A stretch of DNA of 64,000 nucleotides from Thermomonas sp. (GTDB taxonomy: Bacteria > Pseudomonadota > Gammaproteobacteria > Xanthomonadales > Xanthomonadaceae), in the NCBI RefSeq assembly GCF_020850895.1, contig NZ_JADZDS010000078.1, positions 21,365 through 85,364 on the forward strand, read 5' to 3'. The position numbers and the translations under genes were made by a program. Positions 19,586-31,300 of the stretch are shown piece by piece (within the stretch, counting starts at the first letter, position 1; each line of letters begins with the position of its first letter). Below the pieces are notes generated by a model. It was not told where the DNA came from. It made no database searches and was given only the letters and a program-made list of their open reading frames with translations.

Positions 19586-19942
19586 ATGTTCGATTTTTCT
19601 TTCGGCGAAATGCTGGTGGTGGCGCTGGTGGCCCTCGTGGTCCTGGGGCCAGAACGCTTGCCCAAGGCCGCACGCTTTGCCGGCCTGTGGGTGCGCAAGG
19701 CGCGTGCGCAGTGGTATTCGATGAAGAACGAGCTGGAGCAGGAACTGGCCAGCGAAGAATTGCGCCGTAGCCTGGCCGACGCCCGCACGACCCTCGAAGA
19801 ATCGCACGCAAGCACGCTGGCGGCCGTAAGCACAGCCAGCGATGCGCTGGAGGACGCTGCCTCGCCCGCGGTCCCGCCTGCAGGCACGTCCCCGCCTGTC
19901 GTCGTCAGCGAAGCCGGAGACCGTCGCGATGACCGAGGCTGA
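19586..19942 (+). CDS. tatB: Sec-independent translocase TatB
   Basis: MFDFSFGEMLVVALVALVVLGPERLPKAAR; between tatA and tatC. Confidence 0.94.
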   Translation: MFDFSFGEMLVVALVALVVLGPERLPKAARFAGLWVRKARAQWYSMKNELEQELASEELRRSLADARTTLEESHASTLAAVSTASDALEDAASPAVPPAGTSPPVVVSEAGDRRDDRG

Positions 19943-20678
19943 CGGCGACAGCGAACGCCCGCTGATCGCCCACTTGCTGGAGCTGCGTTCGCGCTTGCTG
20001 CGCGGCATCGCCGGGCTGGGATTGGTGCTGGTCTGCCTGCTGCCCCTGTCCAATCGGCTGTATGCGGAACTGGCCAAGCCGCTGCTGGCCAAATTGCCCG
20101 CGGGCAGCCACATCATCGCCACCCAGGTCGCCAGCCCGTTCTTTGCGCCGATGAAACTGGCGTTCTTCGTCGCCCTGCTGCTCTCGATGCCGTGGCTGCT
20201 CTACCAAGCTTGGGCATTCGTGGCGCCGGGGTTGTACCAGCGCGAGAAGCGACTGGCACTGCCGCTGCTGTCGTCGGCGCTGCTGCTGTTCTACGCAGGT
20301 TGTGCCTTCGCCTATTTCCTGGTGCTGCCAATGGTGTTCGGTTTCCTCACCCGGGTGACGCCCGAAGGCGTGGCGATGATGACCGACATCAGCGCCTACC
20401 TCGATTTCGTGCTGGTGCTGTTCCTTGCCTTCGGCCTTGCCTTCGAATTGCCGGTGGCACTGGTGATCCTCGTGTTGCTCGGCTGGATCACTCCGGCGCA
20501 ACTGCGCGAGGGACGCGGCTACGCGGTTGTCGGCATCTTCATCGTCGCCGCCGTGCTGACGCCGCCGGACGTGGTCAGCCAGCTGATGCTGGCGATCCCG
20601 ATGTGCCTGCTGTACGAGGCCGGTATCCTCGCCGCCCAGTTCGTCACGCCACGCTATCCCGCCGATGCCTCCCCCTGA
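19929..20678 (+). CDS. tatC: Sec-independent translocase TatC
   Basis: LIAHLLELRSRLLRG...MKLAFFVALLLSMPWLLYQAWAFVAPGLYQREKR; start chosen at MTEADGD, overlapping the tatB end. Confidence 0.95.
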   Translation: MTEADGDSERPLIAHLLELRSRLLRGIAGLGLVLVCLLPLSNRLYAELAKPLLAKLPAGSHIIATQVASPFFAPMKLAFFVALLLSMPWLLYQAWAFVAPGLYQREKRLALPLLSSALLLFYAGCAFAYFLVLPMVFGFLTRVTPEGVAMMTDISAYLDFVLVLFLAFGLAFELPVALVILVLLGWITPAQLREGRGYAVVGIFIVAAVLTPPDVVSQLMLAIPMCLLYEAGILAAQFVTPRYPADASP

Positions 20679-21369
20679 ACCCATTCCAGCCGGCTTCTGG
20701 ATGCGCTACACGGCATGGTCACTCGACACCGCCTGCCTGCTGCCGGTTGCCGCCCTGCTAGGGCTGGCTCCGCTGGGTGCCGCGCTGGCAAACGCACAGG
20801 CGGCACTGCACGCGTTGGCCGCAGCCATGGCGCATGGCATGGACACCGCCGTGGCACAGGCACAGACGCCGCTGGAAATGGCCCTCACCCTGCTTGGGGA
20901 TCCACGCCTGAATGCCAGCGTGGATCAGCTGTCGGCGGCATTGACCACCCTCCTCATCGTGCCCCCATTGCTTTACGCGGCACTCGCCTGCCTGTGGTCG
21001 TTGGCTTTCGAGTGCTCGTCCTGGCAGGCCACGCCGGGCAAGCGCGCGTTGGGTCTACGCGTCACTGATGCCGGGGGCGCAAGACTCGATATCGCCCAAG
21101 CGCTGATACGGTTTGCCGCTGCCAGCCTGTCCTGGCTCACCCTCAACCTCGGCCATGCAATGGTCCTGTTTGCGCCGCACCTGGCCTTGCACGACCGTTT
21201 CAGCCGCACCCGCGTACTTGCCGATCCAACGCGGCGAGTGCTGCCAACCTGGGCACGGCTGTGGCTGCTGGTGCAGGCAGTTGCCGGAACCATTGCATGC
21301 GCCTGGCTGTTGATGGCCCTGTACGCCTGGATGCAATCCCTGTTGGGGCAGGCGTTGACCGGTCCGTGA
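20665..21369 (+). CDS. RDD family membrane protein
   Basis: GFWMRYTAWSLDTACLLPVAALLG; WQATPGKRALGLRVTDAGG; LHDRFSRTRV. Confidence 0.85.
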   Translation: MPPPEPIPAGFWMRYTAWSLDTACLLPVAALLGLAPLGAALANAQAALHALAAAMAHGMDTAVAQAQTPLEMALTLLGDPRLNASVDQLSAALTTLLIVPPLLYAALACLWSLAFECSSWQATPGKRALGLRVTDAGGARLDIAQALIRFAAASLSWLTLNLGHAMVLFAPHLALHDRFSRTRVLADPTRRVLPTWARLWLLVQAVAGTIACAWLLMALYAWMQSLLGQALTGP

Positions 21370-21379
21370 TGGACTGAGA

Positions 21380-22306
21380 TCAAGCTTCGATCTGATGCGG
21401 CGGGGAATTCGGCACCGGCGATCCGCCCTCTCCGAAGGTGTCGCGCCACGCCAGGAAGGCGGCGCCGGACACCAGCACCAGCGCGGCGCACGCAAAACCC
21501 AGCATCACCAGCGCCGCCAGCAGGTTGCCCAACACCGGATGGATCGCTCCGCCTAGAACAGCCAGCAGTGCTGACACCAGTGCCGCGACCAGTGCGCCAA
21601 TGACCAGCGCACCGACGAACAAGGTGGCAGCCAGCAGGTTGGCCGCGGCATTGCATACCGCTGCGCGCAACGCCAAGCCGAGTGCCGGAAGCAGGCGGCA
21701 CCCGGAAAACAGCATCAAAGGGATGGAATACAGCAACAGCGCATAGCTGAAGTAGTTGAAGACCATCTGCACCACGAACAGCAGTCCCGGATGCGCCGGA
21801 CCCTGCATCTCGGGCGTCCCGCCCCGCATCACCACTTCCACCGCCTTCAGGTAGTCCTGCCAGTACCCGACTCCTGCCAGCGCCACCACCAGCCCCCCGC
21901 CCACCACGGCGAGCACGACCTGCACCAGCCCCAGCCAAGCCAAGCCCTGCCCAGATTGGCTGCACAGCGGCGCAAACAGGTCGCGCGCACGCACCGGATG
22001 CCCGGCTTCGACCGCACGCACCACGTGCATCAGGCCACCAAGCAGGATCGGCACCAAGAACATGATCAACAGGGCCAAGGCCAGCGCGACGAGCATCAAC
22101 AGCTTCATGTCCGGAAGTTGTCCATCCGCACGCTCGTCGCCGATCAACAAGGACAACACCAGAGCCATTGCCGACACTGCCATGTACAAGCTCGACACCA
22201 GCAACATGCCTGCACCAAACACCGCCCGCGGGTTCTTTGCCCCCAGGTCGATGGCCTGCCGGAACCACACCAGGCCTTGACCGGCCGGCAACCTGCGAAT
22301 GTCCAT
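21380..22306 (-). CDS. BPSS1780-like membrane protein
   Basis: Multi-TM; GQGLVWFRQAIDLGAKNPRAVFG...ILLGGLMHVVRAVEAGHPVRARDLFAPL. Confidence 0.75.
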   Translation of the reverse strand: MDIRRLPAGQGLVWFRQAIDLGAKNPRAVFGAGMLLVSSLYMAVSAMALVLSLLIGDERADGQLPDMKLLMLVALALALLIMFLVPILLGGLMHVVRAVEAGHPVRARDLFAPLCSQSGQGLAWLGLVQVVLAVVGGGLVVALAGVGYWQDYLKAVEVVMRGGTPEMQGPAHPGLLFVVQMVFNYFSYALLLYSIPLMLFSGCRLLPALGLALRAAVCNAAANLLAATLFVGALVIGALVAALVSALLAVLGGAIHPVLGNLLAALVMLGFACAALVLVSGAAFLAWRDTFGEGGSPVPNSPPHQIEA

Positions 22307-22348
22307 TCAACGCCCCGAAATCACCGCGACAGGATACCGGATGGCGCG

Positions 22349-23062
22349 TCAACGCCGGGTGTGGCGCACGAACCTGCGCAGTACGCGGCGCGCCAATGGC
22401 GTGGCCTTGACCGCCGCATGCAGACTGTCGGCACAGCGTCCGGCACGGGCCAGGTCGTCAGCGCGGGCATTGATGTAGCCGCGCATGTGCGCAGTGCCGA
22501 ACTCGGGATGGAACTGCACGCCCCAAGTCGAATCCCCCCAACGCAGCGCGTGGCAGGCGTCGTGCGCATTGCTGGCCAGCACCACCGCATCGGCCGATGG
22601 CTTCAGCACGCTCTGCATGTGGGTGGCCTGCACCGGAAACTGCATCGGCAGCCCGGCGAACAAGGGATCGCCTGACGCCGCCGCGGTCAGCTCGATATCC
22701 ACGGTCCCCATCTCGCGTCCCTTCGGGTTGTAGTCCACCTCTCCGCCGAAGGCGTGCGCCAGCAACTGGTGGCCGTAACAGATGCCCAGCACCGGCAACC
22801 CGGCCTGTGCGGCCTCGCGCAGCCAATCGGCACTGCGTTCGCTCCAGTCCAATCGATCGGTCACCATCGCCGCCGAGCCAGTGACCAGCACGCCGGCGAA
22901 GCCTTCGCGGCTGGGCAGCGCCTCACCATGTTCGACATCGACCACGATGGCCTCGTCGCGACCAAGCCCGGAGGCCACCCGGATCCAGTGCGAGAAGCTG
23001 CCATAACGATGCATCGAGGTGATCGGGTGGCCGGTCTGCAGGATCAGGAACGGGGCGGGCAT
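22349..23062 (-). CDS. Class I glutamine amidotransferase
   Basis: [21 protein letters not shown] catalytic Cys; WGVQFHPEF His/Glu motif. Confidence 0.92.
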   Translation of the reverse strand: MPAPFLILQTGHPITSMHRYGSFSHWIRVASGLGRDEAIVVDVEHGEALPSREGFAGVLVTGSAAMVTDRLDWSERSADWLREAAQAGLPVLGICYGHQLLAHAFGGEVDYNPKGREMGTVDIELTAAASGDPLFAGLPMQFPVQATHMQSVLKPSADAVVLASNAHDACHALRWGDSTWGVQFHPEFGTAHMRGYINARADDLARAGRCADSLHAAVKATPLARRVLRRFVRHTRR

Positions 23063-23250
23063 GGGCGTTTCATCCGGTTCCCGCCGGGGCGCGGGGCAGG
23101 CGCATTTATACTAGACAATCGCTCGTCGCATTCGAGCGCAGATGGCAGCAGGCCATGTCCTGCGTGCATCATCGGCCTTGCCCGACCGATGTCGGCATCG
23201 CGCACACGTCCGCCCATCCTTCTCTCGCTGCTTTTGCAACCTCCACCTCC

Positions 23251-24162
23251 ATGACCGTCGCCATCACCTTCCAGCAACTCATCTCGCGCCTCAACGCCTA
23301 TTGGGCGGAGCAGGGCTGCGTGCTGATCCAGCCGCTCGACCTCGAAGTCGGGGCAGGCACCTTCCATCCCGCCACCTTCCTGCGCGCGATCGGGCCGGAA
23401 AGCTGGAACGCGGCCTACGTGCAGCCTTCGCGCCGCCCCACCGACGGCCGCTACGGCGACAACCCCAATCGCCTGCAGCGCTATTACCAATACCAGGTGG
23501 TGATGAAGCCCAGCCCCGACAACATCGTCGAGCTGTATTTCGATTCGCTGAAAAGCCTCGGCATCGATCCGCTGGTGCACGACCTGCGCCTGGTCGAGGA
23601 CAACTGGGAATCGCCGACACTGGGCGCCTGGGGCCTCGGCTGGGAAGTGTGGTTGAACGGGATGGAAGTCACCCAGTTCACCTATTTCCAGCAAGCCGGC
23701 GGGCTCGAATGCCGGCCGGTGCTGGGTGAAATCACCTACGGCCTGGAGCGCCTCTGCATGTACCTGCAGAACTGCGACAACGTCTACGACCTGGTCTGGA
23801 CCTACGGGCCCGACGGCGCGCCGGTGACCTATGGCGATGTCTACCACCAGAACGAAGTCGAGCAGAGCGCCTACAACTTCGAACATGCCAATGTCGACGA
23901 AATGTTCCATCGCTTCGACGCCTGCGAAGCCGAGGCCATGAAGCTGGTCGAGGCTGGCCTGCCGCTGCCCGCCTACGAGCAGGTCACCAAGGCCAGCCAC
24001 AGCTTCAACCTGCTGGACGCACGCCGCGCGATCAGCGTCACCGAGCGCCAGCGCTACATCCTGCGCGTGCGCACGTTGGCGCAGGCGGTGGCGAAGCTGT
24101 ACGAGGCCAAGCGGCTGGACGCCGTTGCCAGCAAGACGGCAGCCAAGGAGGCACAGGCATGA
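23251..24162 (+). CDS. glyQ: Glycyl-tRNA synthetase alpha subunit
   Basis: [45 protein letters not shown]; start at MTVAITF. Confidence 0.97.
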   Translation: MTVAITFQQLISRLNAYWAEQGCVLIQPLDLEVGAGTFHPATFLRAIGPESWNAAYVQPSRRPTDGRYGDNPNRLQRYYQYQVVMKPSPDNIVELYFDSLKSLGIDPLVHDLRLVEDNWESPTLGAWGLGWEVWLNGMEVTQFTYFQQAGGLECRPVLGEITYGLERLCMYLQNCDNVYDLVWTYGPDGAPVTYGDVYHQNEVEQSAYNFEHANVDEMFHRFDACEAEAMKLVEAGLPLPAYEQVTKASHSFNLLDARRAISVTERQRYILRVRTLAQAVAKLYEAKRLDAVASKTAAKEAQA

Positions 24163-26330
24163 GCATGCAGCCGCTGTTGATCGAACTGGGCACCGAGGAA
24201 CTGCCGGTCAAGGCGCTGCCGGGTCTGGCGCAGGCCCTGTTCGATGGCGTGCTCGCGGCGCTGGACAAGCGCGGCGTGGTGATCGAACGCGGCGATGCCA
24301 AGCCGCTGTATTCACCACGTCGGCTGGCGGTGCTGCTGCCGGGCGTGGCGATGCAACAACCGGAACAGCGCAGCGAGGTGCTGGGCCCGTACTTGAATAT
24401 CGCGCTCGATGCCGACGGCAATCCCACCAAGGCACTGCAGGGCTTCGCCGCCAAGGCCGGGGTGGATTGGACCGCGCTGGAGAAAACCTCCGACGCCAAG
24501 GGCGAGCGCTTCGTGCATCGCGCGGTCACGCCGGGCGCGCTGACCATCGACCTGCTGCAGGGCGTGCTGGAGGACGCACTGGCGGGGATGCCGATTCCCA
24601 AGCCGATGCGCTGGGGCGATCACGCCTACGGGTTTGCACGCCCGCTGCACTGGCTGGTGGCCTTGCTCGGCGGCACCGTGGCCAGCGTCGAGGTGCTGGG
24701 CATTCGTGCAGGCCGCCATTCCCGTGGCCATCGCTTCCATGCGCCGGGCGATATCAGCTTCGCCCAGCCGCAGGACTATGTGCAGGCCATGCGCAGCGCC
24801 TTCGTGCTGGTTGATCCGGGCGAACGCCGCGCGCGGGTCATCGCCGAAGTCGAGGCCGCCGCCAAGGCGGTCGGTGGTAGCGCACGCATCAGCGAAGACA
24901 ACCTCGCGCAGGTGAACTGCCTCAACGAATGGCCGGTAGCGGTGGCCTGCGCCTTCGAACGCGACTTCCTGGGCGTGCCGCAGGAAGCCTTGATCGAGAC
25001 CATGGAGAGCAACCAGAAATTCTTTCCGGTGCTCGATGGAGACGGCCGCCTGACCGAGCATTTCATCGGCATCGCCAATATCGAATCCAAGGCGCCGGGC
25101 GAGATCCGCAAGGGCTACGAGCGGGTGATTCGCCCACGCTTCGCCGATGCCAAGTTCTTCTTCGATGAAGACCTGAAGCAAGGCCTGGCCGCGATGGGCG
25201 CGGGCCTGAAGGCCGTGACCTATCAAGCCAAGCTCGGCAGCGTGGCCGACAAGGTGGAACGGGTGGCCGCGCTGACGGAAACCATCGCCGCGCAGGTGGG
25301 CGTCGATCCGACGCAAGCCAAGCGTGCGGCGATGCTGGCGAAGAACGACCTGCAATCGCGCATGGTCAACGAATTCCCGGAATTGCAGGGGATCGCAGGA
25401 CGCTATTACGCACAGCGTGCGGGCGAATCCGCGGAGGTGGCACTGGCCATCGACGAGGCCTATCGCCCGCGATTTGCCGCCGACGACATTGCGGCCTCGC
25501 CATTGGGAAAATTGCTGGCCATTGCCGAACGGCTCGACACGCTGGCCGGTGGCTTTGCCGCAGGCCTGAAGCCCACCGGCAACAAGGACCCGTTCGCGCT
25601 GCGCCGCAATGCCTTGGGGTTGGCGCGCACCATCATCGAATCCGGTTTCGAACTGGATTTGAAGGCACTGTTGGCAACATCTGCACAGGGCGCCATCGGC
25701 TCCATCCAGACGGTCATTCATCGCACGCTGGATGCGAAGCTGGCTGCCGCAAAGAGCGAGGGCGTCAAGGCAGTGGGCGCGAGCACAGGCACGTGGATGC
25801 CGGTTGGGGAAACCGTGGCCACTGATCTGTACGACTTCATCCTCGACCGCCTGCGCGGTTACTACGCCGACCGTGGCGTCCCCGCCGCACATTTCAACGC
25901 CGTCGCCGAGCTCAAGCCGGCCTCACTGCACGATTTCGCCCGCCGTCTCGACGCCATCGGCCAGTTCGCCCAGCTGCCCGAAGCCGCCGCACTGGCCGCC
26001 GCCAACAAGCGCATCGGCAATATCCTGAAGAAAGCCGACATCACCATCCCGGCGATGAACGAGGCCGCCCTGCTGCGGGAGCCAGCCGAGCTGGCGCTGG
26101 CCGAGGCGGTGGAAACCGCTTACGCCGAAACCGGCCCGGCGCTGGCGCAGGGCGATTACGTCAGTGTGCTGACGCGACTCGCTCAGCTGCGCGCACCGGT
26201 GGACGCGTTCTTCGACGGCGTGATGGTCAACGCCGATGACCCCGCCATCCGCGCCAATCGCCTCGCATTGCTGCACCGGTTGGCACAGCGGCTGGGCAGC
26301 GTGGCGGCGATCGAGTTCCTGTCGATCTGA
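24159..26330 (+). CDS. glyS: Glycyl-tRNA synthetase beta subunit
   Basis: [45 protein letters not shown] overlap with glyQ. Confidence 0.97.
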   Translation: MSMQPLLIELGTEELPVKALPGLAQALFDGVLAALDKRGVVIERGDAKPLYSPRRLAVLLPGVAMQQPEQRSEVLGPYLNIALDADGNPTKALQGFAAKAGVDWTALEKTSDAKGERFVHRAVTPGALTIDLLQGVLEDALAGMPIPKPMRWGDHAYGFARPLHWLVALLGGTVASVEVLGIRAGRHSRGHRFHAPGDISFAQPQDYVQAMRSAFVLVDPGERRARVIAEVEAAAKAVGGSARISEDNLAQVNCLNEWPVAVACAFERDFLGVPQEALIETMESNQKFFPVLDGDGRLTEHFIGIANIESKAPGEIRKGYERVIRPRFADAKFFFDEDLKQGLAAMGAGLKAVTYQAKLGSVADKVERVAALTETIAAQVGVDPTQAKRAAMLAKNDLQSRMVNEFPELQGIAGRYYAQRAGESAEVALAIDEAYRPRFAADDIAASPLGKLLAIAERLDTLAGGFAAGLKPTGNKDPFALRRNALGLARTIIESGFELDLKALLATSAQGAIGSIQTVIHRTLDAKLAAAKSEGVKAVGASTGTWMPVGETVATDLYDFILDRLRGYYADRGVPAAHFNAVAELKPASLHDFARRLDAIGQFAQLPEAAALAAANKRIGNILKKADITIPAMNEAALLREPAELALAEAVETAYAETGPALAQGDYVSVLTRLAQLRAPVDAFFDGVMVNADDPAIRANRLALLHRLAQRLGSVAAIEFLSI

Positions 26331-26398
26331 TCGCCCGTCCGTATCCGCGTTCAGCAGCGGGCGGGCAGACCTACGCCGCAGCCCGCTATCCTGAGAGC

Positions 26399-28333
26399 AT
26401 GCCGAACACCCGGTATCGCATCACCGTCGCCCTCGCCTGCCTGATCGCCAGCGCACCTGCATTTGCCGTCAAGGTGCGTCAGATTCGGATCGAAGGCCTG
26501 CACGATCCCGCCGTCGAGGCCAATGTGCGCAGCGCACTGTCGCTGCAGGACGCGCTGGATCGTGAACTGCGGCCGCGCCGCCTGGCCTATTTGCTGCGAA
26601 CCGCCAATGACGAAGTCCGGACGGCGCTGGAACCCTTCGGCTATTACGCGCCGACCATCACCATCCAGCGCAGTGATCGCAGCGGCATCACATCGACTGC
26701 ACACGATGAGGCCGACGAGGGCAGCGCCGATGACGTGGCGAGCGGCGATGCAAAATCCGACAGCCCCTTGCTCGAGGATGACGACAGCGCGGTCGACCCG
26801 CCCGATCCGGAGGCGAAGGGCACGATCCGCAGCCGTGGCGATGCCCTGACCGTCACCATCACGATCAACCTGGGGCCACCTGTGCGCGTGCGCGGCTTCG
26901 ATCTTGGCGTCGATGGCGCGGCCAGCACCGACCCGACCGTGGCAGCTGCGCTCGCGCAATTCCAGCCACGTGCCGGCGAGGTCATGAACCATGCGCTGTA
27001 CGAGGATGGCAAAGCCAGGATCAGTCGGGCGCTGTCCGCGCATGGCTGGTTCGATGCCAGCCTCGACGAACACCGGGTCGAAGTGACCCGCGAGGCGCAG
27101 GCCGCCGACCTGCAACTGCGCTGGAATTCCGGCCAACGCTACACGCTCGGTGAGGCACGCTTCAACCAGACACCAACGCCCTTCCTGCGCGACGACCTGC
27201 TGCGCAAATTGGTGCCGTGGCAGGTCGGTGAGGCTTACGATGACGCCGAGCTGGAACGGCTGCGCCGCTCGCTGGTGGCACTGGACTACTTCGCGCTGGT
27301 CGATGTGCAAGCCCAGCCCGATCAGGCCAGCGACCACCGCACACCCGTCGCCGTCGAACTGACCCCCGCCAAACGCAGCATCTACACCCTCGGCCTGAGC
27401 TACGGCACGCTGGATGGCCCCGGCATCAGCGCCAGCGTCGAGCGCCGCTACCTCAACAGCCGCGGGCACAAGGCGCTGGCACAGGTCGACTGGGCGCGCC
27501 TGCGCAAGGCCGTCACCCTGCAATACCGGATCCCCGCCTTCGCCTGGCTGGACGGCTGGTACACCGCCAGCCTGCAGGCCAGTGACGAGCAGACCGATTA
27601 CGTCAACAGCCGGCGGCTGGAATTCGTGGCCAGCCGCAGCGGGCAATACAACGACCACCTCAACCTGATCGCCTCGCTGCATCTGCTGCGCGAGCGCTGG
27701 GCCTATCGTTCCATCCTCAAGCCCACCGAGGACTTCCGTTTTGCCAGCTTCCTGTATCCGGCACTGCAAGCCGACTACATCGCCGTCGATGATCGCATGG
27801 CACCGCGCCGCGGCTTCGGTGCCAGTGCCATCCTGCGTGGCGGTCAAGGCGGCAGCGATGGCCATGCAAGCTTCGCCCAACTCTACCTGTCAGCGCAGTG
27901 GTTCCATGGCTTCGATGCCGACAGTCGCCTGATCGTGCGCGGCGAGTTTGGCCACACCTTCACCGACGACGTGCTCGACCTGCCGCCCAGCCTGCGCTTC
28001 TACGCTGGCGGCGACCGCAGCGTGCGCGGTTATGGCTGGCACGAGATCGGCCCGCGCATCGTCACCAGCGGTGGCGATTTCTTCACCGGCGCGCCGAACC
28101 TGCTGACCGCCAGCCTCGAATACGAGCGCTATTTCAACGGCCCGTGGGGCGCAGCCGTATTCGTCGACAGCGGCAGTGCCTTCGATGGCCGCAGGCCCGA
28201 CATGCACACCGGTGTAGGCATTGGCCTGCGCTGGCGCTCGCCGGTCGGCCCGGTGCGGATCGACCTGGCGCACGGTCTGAATGACCCGGATTCGCCGGTG
28301 ACGCTGCATCTGAATATCGGGGCGGATCTGTGA
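26399..28333 (+). CDS. tamA: Translocation and assembly module protein TamA (Omp85 family)
   Basis: POTRA-like N-terminus; C-terminal RGYGWHEIGPR, GSAFDGRRPDMHTGVGIGLRWRSPVGPVRIDLAHGLND. Confidence 0.92.
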   Translation: MPNTRYRITVALACLIASAPAFAVKVRQIRIEGLHDPAVEANVRSALSLQDALDRELRPRRLAYLLRTANDEVRTALEPFGYYAPTITIQRSDRSGITSTAHDEADEGSADDVASGDAKSDSPLLEDDDSAVDPPDPEAKGTIRSRGDALTVTITINLGPPVRVRGFDLGVDGAASTDPTVAAALAQFQPRAGEVMNHALYEDGKARISRALSAHGWFDASLDEHRVEVTREAQAADLQLRWNSGQRYTLGEARFNQTPTPFLRDDLLRKLVPWQVGEAYDDAELERLRRSLVALDYFALVDVQAQPDQASDHRTPVAVELTPAKRSIYTLGLSYGTLDGPGISASVERRYLNSRGHKALAQVDWARLRKAVTLQYRIPAFAWLDGWYTASLQASDEQTDYVNSRRLEFVASRSGQYNDHLNLIASLHLLRERWAYRSILKPTEDFRFASFLYPALQADYIAVDDRMAPRRGFGASAILRGGQGGSDGHASFAQLYLSAQWFHGFDADSRLIVRGEFGHTFTDDVLDLPPSLRFYAGGDRSVRGYGWHEIGPRIVTSGGDFFTGAPNLLTASLEYERYFNGPWGAAVFVDSGSAFDGRRPDMHTGVGIGLRWRSPVGPVRIDLAHGLNDPDSPVTLHLNIGADL

Positions 28334-31300
28334 TGCAGCAGACGCCTGACGCAAACACGACCACGCCACAGTCCGCGCCGACGCGGCGACGCCTGCGCAG
28401 GATTCTTGTCGCGTTTGTTGCGGTGGCGCTGCTCGCTGCCATTGGCCTGCTGTGGCTGCTCAATACCGCAAGCGGTCGCGACTTCGCGTTACGCCAACTC
28501 GTTGCACGGCTGCCGACCGGCAGCACATTGCAATGGAAATCCGCACAAGGCGACCTCGCCGGGCCGCTGACACTGCAAGGCGTGCAATTCGCAACGCCGG
28601 TGCAACGCAACGCGCACTGCAAGCCAACCCTCGCAGCACAGTGCGCCACCGGCACCTTGCGACTGCAGATTGAGCAACTCCAGCTCGACCCGGCACTGCT
28701 GCCTTTGTTGGCGCGTCGATTGCGATTGGACACGCTGTCCGTGCGTGGCGTGCAGTTGGACCTGCCGCGCGACGACACCCCGCTGGAGCTGCCGCACTGG
28801 CCAGACCTGCTGCCGACACTCGACCTTCCGCTGACCGTGCAAGCCGATGCGCTTGTGCTTGATGACGCCCGCATCGCCCGTGAAGGCGAGGCCCTGATCG
28901 CCGTGCACAGCGTGCGCGGTGGCTTGCGCGTGGGTGAAGGCGCGCTGCATGTCGAACAGCTGCGGATCGACAGTGATCGCGGCGTCTTCAACGCCCACGG
29001 CGATTACGCACCACGCGACAACTTTCGCACCGACCTGACCGCCTCGGCACAATTGCCAGCCAAGCTTGGGCAAGCGGCACCCGCACTCAAGCTGCGCGTG
29101 CAGGGCGATCTATCCAACCTGCAGGCGACTGCCGAAGGTCGCTTGCCCGGTGCCACGCACCTGAATCTGACGCTCAGCGGCGACACCACGGCTCCGCGCT
29201 GGCAGTTGCAGGCCAGCAGCGAAGGGCTCGATCCGGATGTTTTCATGGGCCACACGGCCAGTGGAACGCCACTGCGATTCAGCTTCGTCGCCAGCGGCAT
29301 CGGTGGTTCGGCAGACCTGCGCGGCAGATTCAGTGCCGGCGATTTCACCGCGCAGTTGCAGCCATCGAAATTGCGCGTCAACGACCAGCGCATCGACCTG
29401 CAACCGCTGGTGGTCGATCTGCTGCATGGGCGTATCACCGCCAATGGCCATGTCGAACTGAAGGATTCCGATCAAGCCAGCGTGGCACTGGCGCTGGCGG
29501 CGCGCGGGCTGCGCTGGAGTGATGCCAATGGTCGCAACCTCGTTGCCGGCGATGCCGATCTACATCTCAGCGGACGTCTCGATCAATGGACACTGCGCGG
29601 CCAGGCGCGGCTGGCACGCGACCAGGATCGTGCGACGGTCGATCTCACGGGCAGCGGCGACCGCAACGGCATGCGTCTGCAACGCTTCGATGCCGGCACC
29701 AACCTCGGCAAACTTTCCGCCACCGGCATGCTGGCGTGGTCGCCCGCACTGCGCTGGCAAGCCGATGCCAATCTGCGCGACTTCGATCCCGGCAATTTCC
29801 TGCCGGACTGGCCGGGCGCACTGCGCGGCCGCGTCACATCCAGCGGCGAACAACGCAATGGCACGCTGACTGCACGCTTCGATGCACGCGATCTCGGCGG
29901 CCAGCTGCGTGGTCGCCCGCTCTCCGGACATGCGCAGCTTGCCATCGATGCTGCGCGTTATTCCGGCGAACTGGCGCTGAGCTTGGGTGGCAGCAGAATC
30001 GAAGCCAAGGGCAAGGTTGATACGACACTGGCGGTCGATGCGCGTTTCGATCCGCTGCAGCTGGAGGATCTGTTGCCGGGTGCAAGCGGTCGCCTGCAGG
30101 GTCAGGTGTCCCTGCGCGGTACGCCCGCGATGCCGGACCTGCGCGTCGATCTGCAGGGCCAGTCCCTCGTCTATCGTGAATTCCGCGCAAGTGCATTGCA
30201 GCTCCATGGCCAGCTGCCGTGGTCACAAGGCGACGGCACGCTGTCCGTTGCGGCCGAGGATGTGCACGCTGGGGTGGTATTGGCATCCCTGCATGCAAAT
30301 CTGCGCGGCGCATTGAGCCGGCTCGTTGTTGAACTTGACGCCCGTGGCGAGGCAGGTGCACTCAACATTGCCGGCAGTGCGCGTCAAACAGGCACACGTT
30401 GGCAAGGCCAGCTCACGCGGCTGTCGCTGACACCCACACAAGGCAGCGCATGGGCTTTGCGTTCCCCCAGTAGTTGGGGGTGGGATGGTCACGCCATCAG
30501 CATCAGCGACACCTGCCTGCAGGTCACGCTGGGCGGCAGTCTGTGTGCCAGCGGTGCTTGGCCACGTGCTGGCATCGCCCTGAAAGGCGATGCGCTGCCA
30601 CTGGCATTGCTGGCCGACTGGCTGCCGGCACGCGAGGACGGCCGTCGCTGGTTGCTGGATGGCACGCTCGACCTCGATGCTCACATCGCATCCGCTGCCC
30701 TGGGTTGGACGGCCAGCGCCCGCGTGCAATCCAGCAGCGGCGGCTTGCGCAGCGGCGCACGCGCACGCCGCGTGCTGTTCGGCTATCGCGATTTGAAGCT
30801 CGCACTGCAGGCCAACCCGCAACGCATCGAAGGCGAGCTCGCCGCCGCGCTGAGTGGTGGTGGCAGGATCGACGCGCAACTGGCCACCGGCTGGGATGCC
30901 GCTGCGCCCTTGACCGGCAGCCTGCGCGCCAACACCAAGGAACTGACCTGGCTGGAATTGCTTTCCCCCGATCTGGCTGAACCCGGTGGCCTGCTCGCAC
31001 TGGATGTGCAGCTTGCCGGCAGCCGCGGCCATCCCCGCCTCGGCGGCAGCGCGCAGTTGCAGGCCTTCAGTGCGGAGCTGCCGGCACTGGGCATCGGCAT
31101 CGAGCAGGGCGAGGTCGAACTGCAGGCGCGCGAGGACGGCAGCGCCCGCATCAGCGGCAGCCTTGCGACCGGCAAGGGCGTGTTGCATGTCGATGGCAAT
31201 CTGGGCTGGCTGGACGACAGCACGCCGCTGCAAGTGTCGATCCGCGGCAACGAGGTGTTGCTGGCCGACACCCGCCAATTGCGTCTATTGGCTTCCCCCG

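Noticed and set aside
20665-22306. Possible defence or toxin island around the RDD and BPSS1780-like membrane genes
   Set aside because: No nuclease, toxin, NTPase or mobile-element signature; ordinary conserved membrane proteins next to tatABC.
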